In this document: one piece after another, positions 1-8,258 of the stretch | Numbering within the stretch: the first letter of the stretch is position 1 | How the letters are laid out: each line of letters starts with the position of its first letter | DNA from: Lachnospira sp900551945 | GTDB taxonomy: Bacteria; Bacillota; Clostridia; Lachnospirales; Lachnospiraceae | Direction: 5' to 3' | DNA length: 64,000 bases | NCBI GenBank assembly: GCA_048380335.1 | Contig: DBFCCI010000036.1 | Coordinates: 66,005-130,004, forward strand | The notes under the pieces: model-generated | The model's database searches: none | Seen by the model: only the letters and a program-made list of their open reading frames with translations | What the model was told of the DNA's origin: nothing | Translations under genes and position numbers: made by a program

Positions 1-1
1 G

Positions 2-1108
2 TCATTTTTAAGAATTGATAGAGCAGAAACTCAATTTGACAGTTCTGTTGATACTTATGCACCAGAAGTTTATCAAAAGGCGAAGGAATTGCTTGAGGGT
101 GCTATAGCAGATGGAACATTTGTCACTGATACAGATAGATGTTATTACATATATGAACTTACGATGAATGGAAGAACACAGACAGGTATAGTTGCGTGTG
201 CTTCTATAGACGATTACCAGAACAATGTAATTAAGAAACATGAAAATACAAGAGCAGATAAGGAACTTGACAGAATAACTCATGTTGATACTTGTAGTGC
301 GCAGACAGGCCCGATATTCCTTGCTTATAGAGCAAATAGTGTGATTAACGCAGAAGTTGATAAGGCTAAAGAAAAGCAATCACTATATGATTTTGTATCA
401 GACGATGGAATACGTCATCAAGTGTGGAAAATATCAGAAAAGGGAGCAGTTGATACTATAAAAGAAGCATTTGAAACAATTGGTGCGATATACATAGCAG
501 ACGGTCATCACAGAGCAGCGTCAGCAGTAAAGGTAGGTCTTAAAAGAAGACAAGAAAATCCTAACTACACAGGTAATGAAGAATTTAACTATTTTCTTTC
601 AGTACTATTTCCAGACGAACAGCTTATGATACTTCCATACAATAGAGTTGTAAAGGACTTAAATGGATATTCAGAAGAAGAATTTAAGAAGGCTGTGTCA
701 GAAAAGTTTGATATAGCTGAAAGTGATGTTCAGGTTATGCCAGAGAAAAAGGGAACATTTGGAATGTATTTAGGCAAGAAGTGGTATTTACTCACAGCTA
801 AAGAAGCTATTCTTTCAGACGACCCAGTTGATGGACTTGACGTTGCTGTGTTACAAGATAATCTTTTAGAGCCATTGCTTGCAATCAAAGACCCTAAGAC
901 AGATAAGAGAATTGATTTTGTTGGTGGAATAAGAGGACTTGATGAACTTGAAAAGAGATGTAATGAAGATTGTGTACTTGCATTTTCTATGTATCCAACT
1001 TCAATAAGTGAATTATTTGATGTTGCAGATGCAGGTAGATTAATGCCACCAAAGTCAACTTGGTTTGAACCAAAGTTAAGAAGTGGATTATTTATTCATA
1101 GATTTTAG
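2..1108 (+). CDS. DUF1015 family protein, 5' end cut by window edge
   Basis: The reading frame is open from the left edge (first full codon at 2), so the true start lies outside the window; 368 codons are visible. The first visible residues (SFLRIDRAE) and the internal motif ADGHHRAASA near position 500 are hallmarks of the DUF1015 (SerC-associated, ParB/HTH-like) family, which usually runs about 410 residues. Biochemical function is unknown. In clostridia the family often lies next to serC and serA, but those genes are not visible here. The next gene starts 24 bases after the stop. Confidence 0.85.
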   Translation, partial: SFLRIDRAETQFDSSVDTYAPEVYQKAKELLEGAIADGTFVTDTDRCYYIYELTMNGRTQTGIVACASIDDYQNNVIKKHENTRADKELDRITHVDTCSAQTGPIFLAYRANSVINAEVDKAKEKQSLYDFVSDDGIRHQVWKISEKGAVDTIKEAFETIGAIYIADGHHRAASAVKVGLKRRQENPNYTGNEEFNYFLSVLFPDEQLMILPYNRVVKDLNGYSEEEFKKAVSEKFDIAESDVQVMPEKKGTFGMYLGKKWYLLTAKEAILSDDPVDGLDVAVLQDNLLEPLLAIKDPKTDKRIDFVGGIRGLDELEKRCNEDCVLAFSMYPTSISELFDVADAGRLMPPKSTWFEPKLRSGLFIHRF

Positions 1109-1132
1109 TAAATGAAATGTGAGGTATTAACA

Positions 1133-1984
1133 ATGATACATAGTGAATTTAACATTGATTTAGATTACGAGAAGTTTGGAATTAAGCATCAAGGTGCTCC
1201 TGCTACAATAACAACATATATTAAGGAGATGTACCCTGATTATCAAAATAAATTTGAAAGACCACTTATAATAATATGCCCAGGCGGAGGATATGGTCAT
1301 CATTCGCCACGAGAGGGAGAAGCCGTTGCAATTAAAATGCTTGATATGGGATATAATGCAGTAGTGTTAAGATATAGTCTTGCACCAAATGAATTTCCAT
1401 GTCAGCTCTATGAAACAGCATATACTATTGACTATGTAAGAAAGCATGCAAAAGAATGGGACATTAATCCACAAAAAATAATAGTTGCAGGTTTTTCAGC
1501 AGGTGGTCATGTTGCTTGTAGTCTAGGGACAATGTGGAATAGTAAGGAATTAGAGAATTTTACAAAGGATATACTAGGCGTACAGCCAAAAGATATTAAG
1601 CCTAACGGAATGTTGCTTGGATATCCTGTAATAACATCAGGTGAATATGCTCATCGTGGTTCATTTGAAAATCTTATAAAGAGTAGATATAATGAACTTT
1701 TAGATGTAGTATCTCTTGAAAAACGTGTTAATTCAGATACTCCAAAGTCATTTATATGGCATACAGTAACAGATGGTTCTGTTCCTGTTGAAAACTCTAT
1801 GCTTTTAGCTAGTGCTTTAAGAAAAGCAGGTGTTAATTTTGAGTTACATCTATTTCCACAGGGAAGTCATGGCTTAGGACTTGGAACTAAGGAAACAGAT
1901 ACAAAAGATGGAAAACATTATCAACCAGAAGTTGCAGTCTGGACAGAGCTTTTTAAGGTATGGATGGATAGTAATTTTAAATAA
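1133..1984 (+). CDS. alpha/beta-hydrolase, acetyl-esterase (BD-FAE-like)
   Basis: A 283-residue alpha/beta-hydrolase. The nucleophile elbow GFSAGG gives Ser122, and the oxyanion-type segment CPGGGYG lies near residues 50-55. D214 (TDGSVP) and H246 (GSHGLG) complete a plausible triad. This layout is typical of clostridial carbohydrate acetyl-esterases or lipases of the BD-FAE family, with no signal peptide, so it is probably cytoplasmic. I chose ATG 1133 because GAGGT at 1121-1125 sits 7 bases upstream; an ATG at 1112 in the same frame has no ribosome-binding site. Substrate is inferred only; deacetylation of oligosaccharides is the usual role. Confidence 0.8.
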   Translation: MIHSEFNIDLDYEKFGIKHQGAPATITTYIKEMYPDYQNKFERPLIIICPGGGYGHHSPREGEAVAIKMLDMGYNAVVLRYSLAPNEFPCQLYETAYTIDYVRKHAKEWDINPQKIIVAGFSAGGHVACSLGTMWNSKELENFTKDILGVQPKDIKPNGMLLGYPVITSGEYAHRGSFENLIKSRYNELLDVVSLEKRVNSDTPKSFIWHTVTDGSVPVENSMLLASALRKAGVNFELHLFPQGSHGLGLGTKETDTKDGKHYQPEVAVWTELFKVWMDSNFK

Positions 1985-2030
1985 GTCTAAAAACTGGTGT
2001 GCATAAGAATGTGATTTAGGGGGTAGATAT

Positions 2031-4427
2031 ATGGACAAAAAAATATATAATTTGATGAACTGGCCTGATATAGAAGGAATAGTATATTCAGAAAGTGATA
2101 ATCCTAAACAACTTTTAGGAGCTCATATATGTAGGCAAGGGATACTTATTCAAGTATTTAGACCCGATGCAGTTGAAATTAATGTAATTGTAACCGGAAA
2201 AAATACTAAATATCCTATGGAAAAAGTTGATGAAGCTGGATATTTTGCGGTGTGTATACCCGGTAAAAGAATGATTTCATATAAACTTGAATTAGAAGAT
2301 ATTAAAGGTCATAAGTATGAATATGTTGACCCTTATCAATATCCTTCACAATTGACAAAGACATTTGCTAGAAAGTTTAATGAAGGTGGTTGTTACGATG
2401 TATATAAACATCTTGGCGCACATAAGAAAAGCATTAATGGAGTAGAAGGAATTAATTTTTCTGTATATGCGCCTAATGCTATGAGAGTTAGTGTAGTAGG
2501 AGATTTTAACAGTTGGGACGGAAGAATATACCAGATGACAAAAGATGATGAAACTGGTATATTTGAAATATTCATACCAGAACTTAACACAGATATTGAA
2601 TATAAGTATGAGATTAAAACAAAGTATGGAAATCTTTTAATAAAGTCAGACCCATATTCGCTTCATTACAATATGGACAATGATTTTACTTCAACAATCT
2701 GTGATGAGCTTGCATTTGAATGGCAAGATATTGAATGGATTGATAATAAGTCGGAAGTATGTAAAAGAGAAAACAAGACCTTGTCAATATGTGAGCTTTC
2801 AATAGATGATTATAAAGATGTTAAAAGTGCAAAGGATAATGCTAAGAAAATAAAAGAGCTTGGCTTTGATTTTGTTGAATTAATGCCGCCATGCGAATAT
2901 GTTAATAATAATACATCAGGTTATGAAACTATTGGATATTTTGCGCCATCATCAAGAATTGGACAGCCTGTTGATTTTATGAATATTGTTAATGAATTTC
3001 ATAAAAATGGAATTGGCGTGTTAATGGATATTAATCTTGCATTTATGGGCAAGGATAAGACGGGATTAAGTGAATTTGATGGGGCTTATGTGTATGAAAT
3101 TGCTGACGCAAGACTTGACAAGCACCCAGAGCTTAATACTGCTGAATTTGATTATGCAAGTCCACAAGTAAGACAATTTCTTATATCAAGTGTTCTTATG
3201 TGGGTTGAAAAATATCACATAGATGGTTTTAGAATTGATGAAGTAGCTTCTATGCTTTATCTTGACTATGGAAGACAGCCGGGAGAGTGGATACCTAATA
3301 TTTATGGTGAAAATATTAATCTTGCGGCAATTGATTTTTTGCATACATTAAGAGTTGTACTTGATAAAAAGTGTGCAGGAACAATTCTTGTTGCCGAGGA
3401 GTCAAGTGCATGGCCAAAAGTTACTGGAAGTGTAAAAAATGGCTGTCTAGGCTTTGATTATAAGTGGAATTACGGTTGGAAGAATAACTTTATTTCATTT
3501 ATGGAAAAAGACCCACTTTTTAGAAAAGGTGAGTATGGCAAGCTTACATATAGTATGCTTTATAATTATAGTGAAAATTATATGCTTATGCTTTCACATG
3601 AAGAATTTAATTCAATTAAAGGAAATATCATAGATAAAATGCCATCAGCTAAAAAAGAGGACAAACTTGCAAATGTTCGTCTTGCTTATGCTTTTATGTA
3701 TATGCACCCAGGAAAGAAGCTTCTTAATATGTCACAGCTTAGTGAGGTTGAAGCTTTTGTAAAAGGTCTTAATGAGTTTTACAAGAATAATGATGCTCTT
3801 TTTGAACTCGATTACGAACCAGATGGTTTTGAATGGGTAGATACTTCTTTGGCAGAAGAAACTGTTATGACATTTATAAGGAGAGATAGTGCAGGCAAAG
3901 AATTGTTTGTTGTGGCTAATTTCACACCCGTTGTAAGAGAAGAATACAGACTTGGCGTTAGTAAAGCAGGTAAGTATACAGAAGTATTTAACAGCAACAG
4001 TATAAGTTTTGGTGGGCAAGGAAATATTAACGAAGGTGTTGTAAAGTCAGAGAGAGTTGAATTTAATGGAAAAGACGAGTCTATAGTTATAACACTTCCA
4101 CCACTTGCGATAACTGTGTTTGAGTACGAACCTTATACTTTAATAGAATTAGAAGAAATTCAAATACGACATGAAGCTACTATGGCAAAGAGAAAAGCTG
4201 AAGAAGAAAGCCATATAGCTCAGGAGTTAAAGCTTAAAGCTGAGGAAGAAGCTAGACAGGCACAGGAAGCAGCCAAATTAGCACAAGAAGCAGCACTTGC
4301 AGCAGTTAAGGCAAAGGAAAGTGCTGAAAAAAAAGCACTTCTTGCACAAAAGGCAAGTATTAAGATAGAGCAGGAAATGCAAAAGAAGCTTGAAAAGCTT
4401 GCTAAATTAAAACAAAAAGAAGAATAG
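2031..4427 (+). CDS. GlgB-like (GH13) protein with altered catalytic residues and coiled-coil tail
   Basis: A 798-residue protein with the 1,4-alpha-glucan branching enzyme layout: N-terminal beta domain (about 28-100), CBM48 (about 139-215, VVGDFNSWDG), GH13 barrel (about 250-590) and C-terminal beta domain (to about 700). The nucleophile D403 (FRIDEVAS) and acid/base E456 (VAEESSAW) are present. The conserved His of region I is Phe338 (DINLAF), and the transition-state Asp of region IV (SHDE) is Glu524 (SHEE). A tail of about 95 residues rich in Ala, Glu, Lys and Gln (about 705-798) predicts a long coiled coil, which is not part of GlgB. No other glycogen gene is adjacent; mscS follows. Likely weakly active or a non-catalytic glucan-binding scaffold (inference). 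An AGGGGGT ribosome-binding site precedes the ATG. Confidence 0.8.
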   Translation: MDKKIYNLMNWPDIEGIVYSESDNPKQLLGAHICRQGILIQVFRPDAVEINVIVTGKNTKYPMEKVDEAGYFAVCIPGKRMISYKLELEDIKGHKYEYVDPYQYPSQLTKTFARKFNEGGCYDVYKHLGAHKKSINGVEGINFSVYAPNAMRVSVVGDFNSWDGRIYQMTKDDETGIFEIFIPELNTDIEYKYEIKTKYGNLLIKSDPYSLHYNMDNDFTSTICDELAFEWQDIEWIDNKSEVCKRENKTLSICELSIDDYKDVKSAKDNAKKIKELGFDFVELMPPCEYVNNNTSGYETIGYFAPSSRIGQPVDFMNIVNEFHKNGIGVLMDINLAFMGKDKTGLSEFDGAYVYEIADARLDKHPELNTAEFDYASPQVRQFLISSVLMWVEKYHIDGFRIDEVASMLYLDYGRQPGEWIPNIYGENINLAAIDFLHTLRVVLDKKCAGTILVAEESSAWPKVTGSVKNGCLGFDYKWNYGWKNNFISFMEKDPLFRKGEYGKLTYSMLYNYSENYMLMLSHEEFNSIKGNIIDKMPSAKKEDKLANVRLAYAFMYMHPGKKLLNMSQLSEVEAFVKGLNEFYKNNDALFELDYEPDGFEWVDTSLAEETVMTFIRRDSAGKELFVVANFTPVVREEYRLGVSKAGKYTEVFNSNSISFGGQGNINEGVVKSERVEFNGKDESIVITLPPLAITVFEYEPYTLIELEEIQIRHEATMAKRKAEEESHIAQELKLKAEEEARQAQEAAKLAQEAALAAVKAKESAEKKALLAQKASIKIEQEMQKKLEKLAKLKQKEE

Positions 4428-4438
4428 GAAAATTATAT

Positions 4439-5341
4439 ATGAATTATTTTACTTTATTAGATGTATCTACGTTAGACGTGTCTAATTTAGATGTATCTAC
4501 AGAGCAAATTGAAAAGTTTTTTTCAAGAGAACACTTAACTTCTCTACTTAATTCATTTGGTGACTGGGGGGTATCTTTATTATTTAAGATTATTCTTGCT
4601 TTGGTTATTTGGAAAGTAGGACAAAAGGTTATTAATTTAATACTTAAGATTAATAAAAAAGCACTTGAGCGAAGTAGTCTTGATGTAGGTGTAGCAAAGT
4701 TTATAGCTTCAATATTAAGAACTGTATTATATGCAGTATTGGTGCTTATGATAGTTGATACGTTGGGATTTCAGACTACGTCGTTACTTACAATATTTGG
4801 TTCAGCAGCTCTTGCTGTTGGTATGTCATTGCAAGGCAGTCTTACAAACTTTGCCGGTGGTATACTTCTTTTGATATTTAAGCCATTTACAATTGGTGAT
4901 TATATAATTTCTGGAAGTAATGAAGGTAAAGTTGTAGCTATTGAGATGTTGTATACAAGACTTCTTACAATTGATAATAAGAATATTATGGTGCCTAATG
5001 GGACATTATCTAATTCTAGTATTACAAATGTAGGTGCTGAGGGTATACGAAGACTTGATATTGAGATTGGAATTAGTTATGAGTCTGATTTACACAAAGC
5101 AAAACAGCTTCTTACCGATATTTTAAGCTCTAATCCTGATATTTTCCATGATAGAGAGGAAAGGGTTATTGTTAAGGAGTTGGCTGAAAGCTGTGTTACT
5201 CTTGAAACTAGAGTTTGGGTAAGTCAGGATAAGTACTGGGATACTAGGTTTGCATTGCTTGAAAAGTATAAAGAAGTTTTTGATGTAAATGGTATAAGAA
5301 TTCCTTATAATCAGCTTGATGTTAATATTAAGCAGGGGTGA
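4439..5341 (+). CDS. mscS: MscS-family mechanosensitive channel
   Basis: A 300-residue small-conductance mechanosensitive channel. Three membrane segments lie at about 43-66, 87-108 and 115-147. The pore helix has the Gly/Ala-rich pattern FGSAALAVGMSLQGS followed by FAGGILLL and FKPFTIGDYI, diagnostic of the family; a cytoplasmic beta/alpha vestibule fills the rest. It lies 11 bases after the GlgB-like gene, so probably co-transcribed. Before TM1 is an unusual three-fold five-residue repeat (LDVST, LDVSN, LDVST; bases 4457-4501). The role is release of solutes on hypo-osmotic shock. Confidence 0.93.
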   Translation: MNYFTLLDVSTLDVSNLDVSTEQIEKFFSREHLTSLLNSFGDWGVSLLFKIILALVIWKVGQKVINLILKINKKALERSSLDVGVAKFIASILRTVLYAVLVLMIVDTLGFQTTSLLTIFGSAALAVGMSLQGSLTNFAGGILLLIFKPFTIGDYIISGSNEGKVVAIEMLYTRLLTIDNKNIMVPNGTLSNSSITNVGAEGIRRLDIEIGISYESDLHKAKQLLTDILSSNPDIFHDREERVIVKELAESCVTLETRVWVSQDKYWDTRFALLEKYKEVFDVNGIRIPYNQLDVNIKQG

Positions 5342-5375
5342 TTGGTTTTTGTATTTAATATTTTAGGTTGTGAGA

Positions 5376-5529
5376 GATAGCAGGAGTATATAAGCAAACA
5401 CACACCAGAAAAAGGACAGTAGGCTATATTTATATGCCATCATCGAACAGGTTTGTTCGCTGTTGTCATACAAATATAGCCTACTGTTCTTTTTAATGGT
5501 GCATTTATTGCTTATATGCTCCTGCTATC
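5376..5529. repeat. Long nested hairpin element 1
   Basis: Outer arms 5376-5397 and 5508-5529 are inverted repeats over 22 bases with one wobble-compatible difference. Inner arms 5411-5431 and 5472-5492 pair over about 21 bases (core ACAGTAGGCTATATTT), and a small tip hairpin has arms CGAACA 5444-5449 and TGTTCG 5454-5459. The inner right arm runs into a T-rich stretch, so the inside could serve as the mscS terminator. The outer arm shares GAGTAT with elements 2 and 3. Confidence 0.85.
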
Positions 5530-5766
5530 TTTTCTGAAAGTTATAGACTAAAAAATACAAAAACTGTAGGATTTAGAGATGGGAATTATTGATACTATAA
5601 AAGGTGTTTATATGGTTGATTATATACTTTTGCTATCTTGTCGTAGGGTGTTGGTTTTAGAAATATAAAAATTGTGGGGTTAGAGTGGGGATTTATTTGA
5701 TATTGTTAAGGGGAGTCATAGGTTTTTCAAATGATTTACACATTTTTAACTTATTTTTTACAAAAT

Positions 5767-5793
5767 TTGGTCACAAAATCTAGGTAGTATATT
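5767..5793 (+). promoter_or_regulatory. Possible sigma-A promoter for the VTC/DUF4956 pair
   Basis: TTGGTC (5767-5772) and TATATT (5788-5793) with a 15-base spacer, 35 bases before the ATG. The spacing is short and the -35 box weak, so this is tentative. Confidence 0.35.
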
Positions 5794-5827
5794 ACTTGTA
5801 AAGAACAAAACGCAAGGAGATGAGTGT

Positions 5828-6637
5828 ATGGCTATTGAAGTTTTTAATCGGTGTGAAAAGAAATATTTGCTTACAAAAGAGCAGTATGAAGCTTTGACGG
5901 AAAGAATTAGTGAGTATATGGTTCCTGATTTGTATAACAGGGATAAGGAATTTTATCAGATATGTAATATTTATTATGACACAATTGATGACAGACTTAT
6001 AAGGGCTTCTATTGAAAAGCCTGTATATAAGGAAAAGTTAAGGGTGAGAAGCTATGGAACACCTGATATAAATGACAGTGTATTTGTTGAGATTAAGAAG
6101 AAGTATAACGGAATTGTAAATAAGAGAAGAACATCAATGCCTTTAATTGAAGCATATGATTATCTTAATAGACATATTTATCCTGATATGGATAATGTAC
6201 ATCTTAATAAGCAAGTGTTTAGAGAGATTGATTATTTTACTAATTATTATAAGCTTGTACCTAAGGTGTATTTATCTTATGACAGGAGAGCTTATTTTGA
6301 AAAAAATGATGGTGACTTTAGAGTTACATTTGATAAGAATATAACAACAAGAAGGTATGAGGTTGGCTTAGAAAATGGCAGCTATGGCAGTCAGCTTTTA
6401 GATGAGAATGTGTATCTTATGGAAATTAAGATAAATAGAGCTGTTCCTTTATGGTTTACTAGGTTTCTTTCAGAACTTAGAATATATCCAGTTTCTTTTT
6501 CAAAGTATGGAACGGAGTATAAAAAATATGTACTTAGTAATTATAAAAGCAGTGAAGTGAAAGGAGAAAATATATGTTTGAAACAATTTTTACAACAACA
6601 ACAGATAATGCCATCAGTATTAGTTCATCAATGTTAA
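5828..6637 (+). CDS. VTC-domain polyphosphate polymerase-like protein
   Basis: A 269-residue VTC domain protein (the fold of the yeast Vtc4 polyphosphate polymerase, in the triphosphate tunnel metalloenzyme superfamily). Typical features are the N-terminal RCEKKYLLT, the strand IYYDTID, the basic/acidic strands KLRVRSYG and VFVEIKKK, and a late LMEIKI. No membrane segment is seen; the partner gene supplies one. AAGGAG at 5814-5819 fixes ATG 5828. The last 64 bases overlap the DUF4956 gene in another frame. Predicted role: synthesis of polyphosphate or a related phosphate-transfer reaction at the membrane. The reaction is inferred from the family. Confidence 0.87.
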   Translation: MAIEVFNRCEKKYLLTKEQYEALTERISEYMVPDLYNRDKEFYQICNIYYDTIDDRLIRASIEKPVYKEKLRVRSYGTPDINDSVFVEIKKKYNGIVNKRRTSMPLIEAYDYLNRHIYPDMDNVHLNKQVFREIDYFTNYYKLVPKVYLSYDRRAYFEKNDGDFRVTFDKNITTRRYEVGLENGSYGSQLLDENVYLMEIKINRAVPLWFTRFLSELRIYPVSFSKYGTEYKKYVLSNYKSSEVKGENICLKQFLQQQQIMPSVLVHQC

Positions 6638-7263
6638 GTATGGGGACTGCTTTAATTATAGGTCTTGTGATTGGTATATCTTATATGTATGCCTGCAAGA
6701 AAAGCGGTTATAATAAGGATTTTATAGTGGGGCTTACGTTGCTTCCTATTATTGTATCAGTAGTAATTATGCTTATTGGAAGTAATGTCGCAAGAGCATT
6801 TTCTATGGCAGGAGCTTTTGCGTTGGTAAGATTTAGAAGTGCTCCTGGAAATGCAAAGGATATATCAGTTGTATTTTTTGCTATGGCAGCAGGTTTGTCA
6901 TGTGGTCTTGGATATGTAACATTTGCAGTTATATTTACAGTCGTTATAGTATTAGTTATGGTTGTGTTATCTTTAACAAATTTTGCAGATAAGAACGCAG
7001 GAAAAAGACAGCTTAGAATTACAATTCCTGAAAATCTAAACTATACTAATGCGTTTGACAATGTGTTTAATAAGTTTATTGTATCAAATGAGCTTACTAA
7101 GGTTAAGACAACTAATATGGGAACTATGTTTGAGCTTACATATCTTGTGGAATTTAGTAATAATGTTAATGAAAAGGAATTTATTGACGCTTTAAGGGTT
7201 ATGAATGGAAATCTTAATATAACTTTGGGTGTTGTGGATAATACTTCTGGGGCATTAAATTAA
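6574..7263 (+). CDS. DUF4956 membrane protein, VTC partner
   Basis: A 229-residue membrane protein with about four hydrophobic helices (about 19-40, 50-72, 90-107, 112-135), the conserved loop ARAFSMAGAFALVRFRS, and a soluble C-terminal domain. The family regularly accompanies VTC-domain proteins in bacteria, and here it starts inside the VTC gene: AAGGAG lies about 10 bases before ATG 6574, giving a 64-base overlap and probable translational coupling. It is probably the membrane anchor or channel of a polyphosphate-type complex (inference). The exact function is not established. Confidence 0.85.
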   Translation: MFETIFTTTTDNAISISSSMLSMGTALIIGLVIGISYMYACKKSGYNKDFIVGLTLLPIIVSVVIMLIGSNVARAFSMAGAFALVRFRSAPGNAKDISVVFFAMAAGLSCGLGYVTFAVIFTVVIVLVMVVLSLTNFADKNAGKRQLRITIPENLNYTNAFDNVFNKFIVSNELTKVKTTNMGTMFELTYLVEFSNNVNEKEFIDALRVMNGNLNITLGVVDNTSGALN

Positions 7264-7275
7264 GTTGCTGTATTG

Positions 7276-7492
7276 AGAAAAAGGGAGTATGTTTTTAGGA
7301 CTGATGGATAAGTGTTAAGAACAACTAAGATAAGCTAGAAAGTTTTTTAAAACTGACGGGTCGGAAAAAAAGCGACGTCGTGTCGCTTTTTCCTAAATTG
7401 CACGTCGTGTGCAATTTCCCCTGATTTTATATAGCTTATCTAAGATGTTCTAAACACTTACCATATGCCCTAAAAACATACTCCCTTTTTCT
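7276..7492. repeat. Long hairpin element 2 with twin inner hairpins
   Basis: The outermost arms (7276-7299 and 7469-7492) are a perfect 24-base inverted repeat. The stem continues imperfectly through 7301-7336 and 7433-7468 (core AGATAAGCT). Inside sit two strong hairpins side by side: 7363-7376 with 7382-7393 (AAAGCGAC/GTCGCTTTT) and 7396-7404 with 7410-7418 (AAATTGCAC/GTGCAATTT). Both have the same loop context, ACGTCGTG. The overall shape is a three-way, cloverleaf-like fold. It lies after the VTC/DUF4956 operon. Confidence 0.88.
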
Positions 7493-7938
7493 TAATTTAT
7501 GGGTCGGTTAAAAATGAGGCAGTTAGAAGTTATGGTTGGTTGAATAATTAGTAATTGTTAAAGGTTATGATTGTGTGGGGATGGGGATAAATTGAGGAAT
7601 ATGTAGGGCGTATATTTATAGTATGTGTGGTAGGATTTGTGGGAATTAAGCTAATATTGTTGAATAAGTTTAATTTTATTAATTTGGGATTGGTTTGATT
7701 GAGTTAGATGGGGATAGGTGGGGTTGGGGAGAAATTTGCAGAAAAAATTATTAACATTTATGGAATAATATGATAGAATAACTTATGAATTATACGCAAG
7801 TAGTACTTAATATCTATTGTTAATTGGTGATTATTAAGATAGTATTGCTACAGTTTGCAATATAGGTTGATGATTATAAAATGCCTATTAATAGCAAGAT
7901 GGTACTATAAACAATAACTAATTTTTTTATTAAAATAC

Positions 7939-7967
7939 TTGTTTTATTATAAAAATTATTATATTAT
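7939..7967 (+). promoter_or_regulatory. Promoter for ireB-ruvX
   Basis: TTGTTT (7939-7944), a 17-base spacer, then TATTAT (7962-7967), 31 bases before the ireB ATG. Fits a vegetative sigma-A promoter. Confidence 0.6.
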
Positions 7968-7998
7968 ATGAATGTATACGAAAGGGACGTGAGGAAAA

Positions 7999-8256
7999 AT
8001 GGTAGATAATAACACACAATTTTTTAAAACTCAGCCAGAAAAGACAATTTCTGTAGAAAAGATTTTAGAGCAGGTATATCTTGCACTTAAAGAGAAGGGA
8101 TATAATCCAGTTAATCAGATAGTTGGATATATTATGTCAGGTGACCCAACATATATAACAAGTCATAATAACGCCAGAAGTCTTATTATGAAAGTAGAAC
8201 GAGATGAGTTGGTGGAAGAAGTAATTAAGTACTTTATTGAAGGAAAAGGGTTATAA
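7999..8256 (+). CDS. ireB: IreB family regulatory phosphoprotein (UPF0297)
   Basis: An 85-residue member of the IreB/YrzL family, whose usual length is 80-90. Signature stretches are VEKILEQVYLALKEKGYNP and SGDPTYITSHNNAR. In Enterococcus faecalis, IreB is phosphorylated on N-terminal threonines by the PASTA kinase IreK and lowers cephalosporin tolerance by acting on MurAA turnover; this copy has Thr6 and Thr11 in its flexible N-terminus. It lies 2 bases before ruvX, the order seen widely in Firmicutes (where alaS often precedes it; not here). Confidence 0.93.
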   Translation: MVDNNTQFFKTQPEKTISVEKILEQVYLALKEKGYNPVNQIVGYIMSGDPTYITSHNNARSLIMKVERDELVEEVIKYFIEGKGL

Positions 8257-8258
8257 TT

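Larger units (their letters stand above)
5342..5827. other. 486-bp gap: long hairpin, degenerate direct repeats, promoter
   Basis: No convincing gene. It holds a nested hairpin (5376-5529), an imperfect direct repeat of about 55 bases (5553-5613 and 5661-5713), a partial copy of the right hairpin arm near 5620-5640, and a weak promoter just before the VTC gene. The strand is G-rich between 5660 and 5720. Confidence 0.7.
7264..7998. other. 735-bp gap: giant hairpin, G-rich tract, ireB promoter
   Basis: No gene seen. The first 230 bases form hairpin element 2. Bases 7500-7740 are strongly G-rich on the + strand with repeated GGGG runs and no open frame of note. Bases 7745-7930 are AT-rich and featureless to me. 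A good promoter (7939-7967) precedes ireB. Confidence 0.7.
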
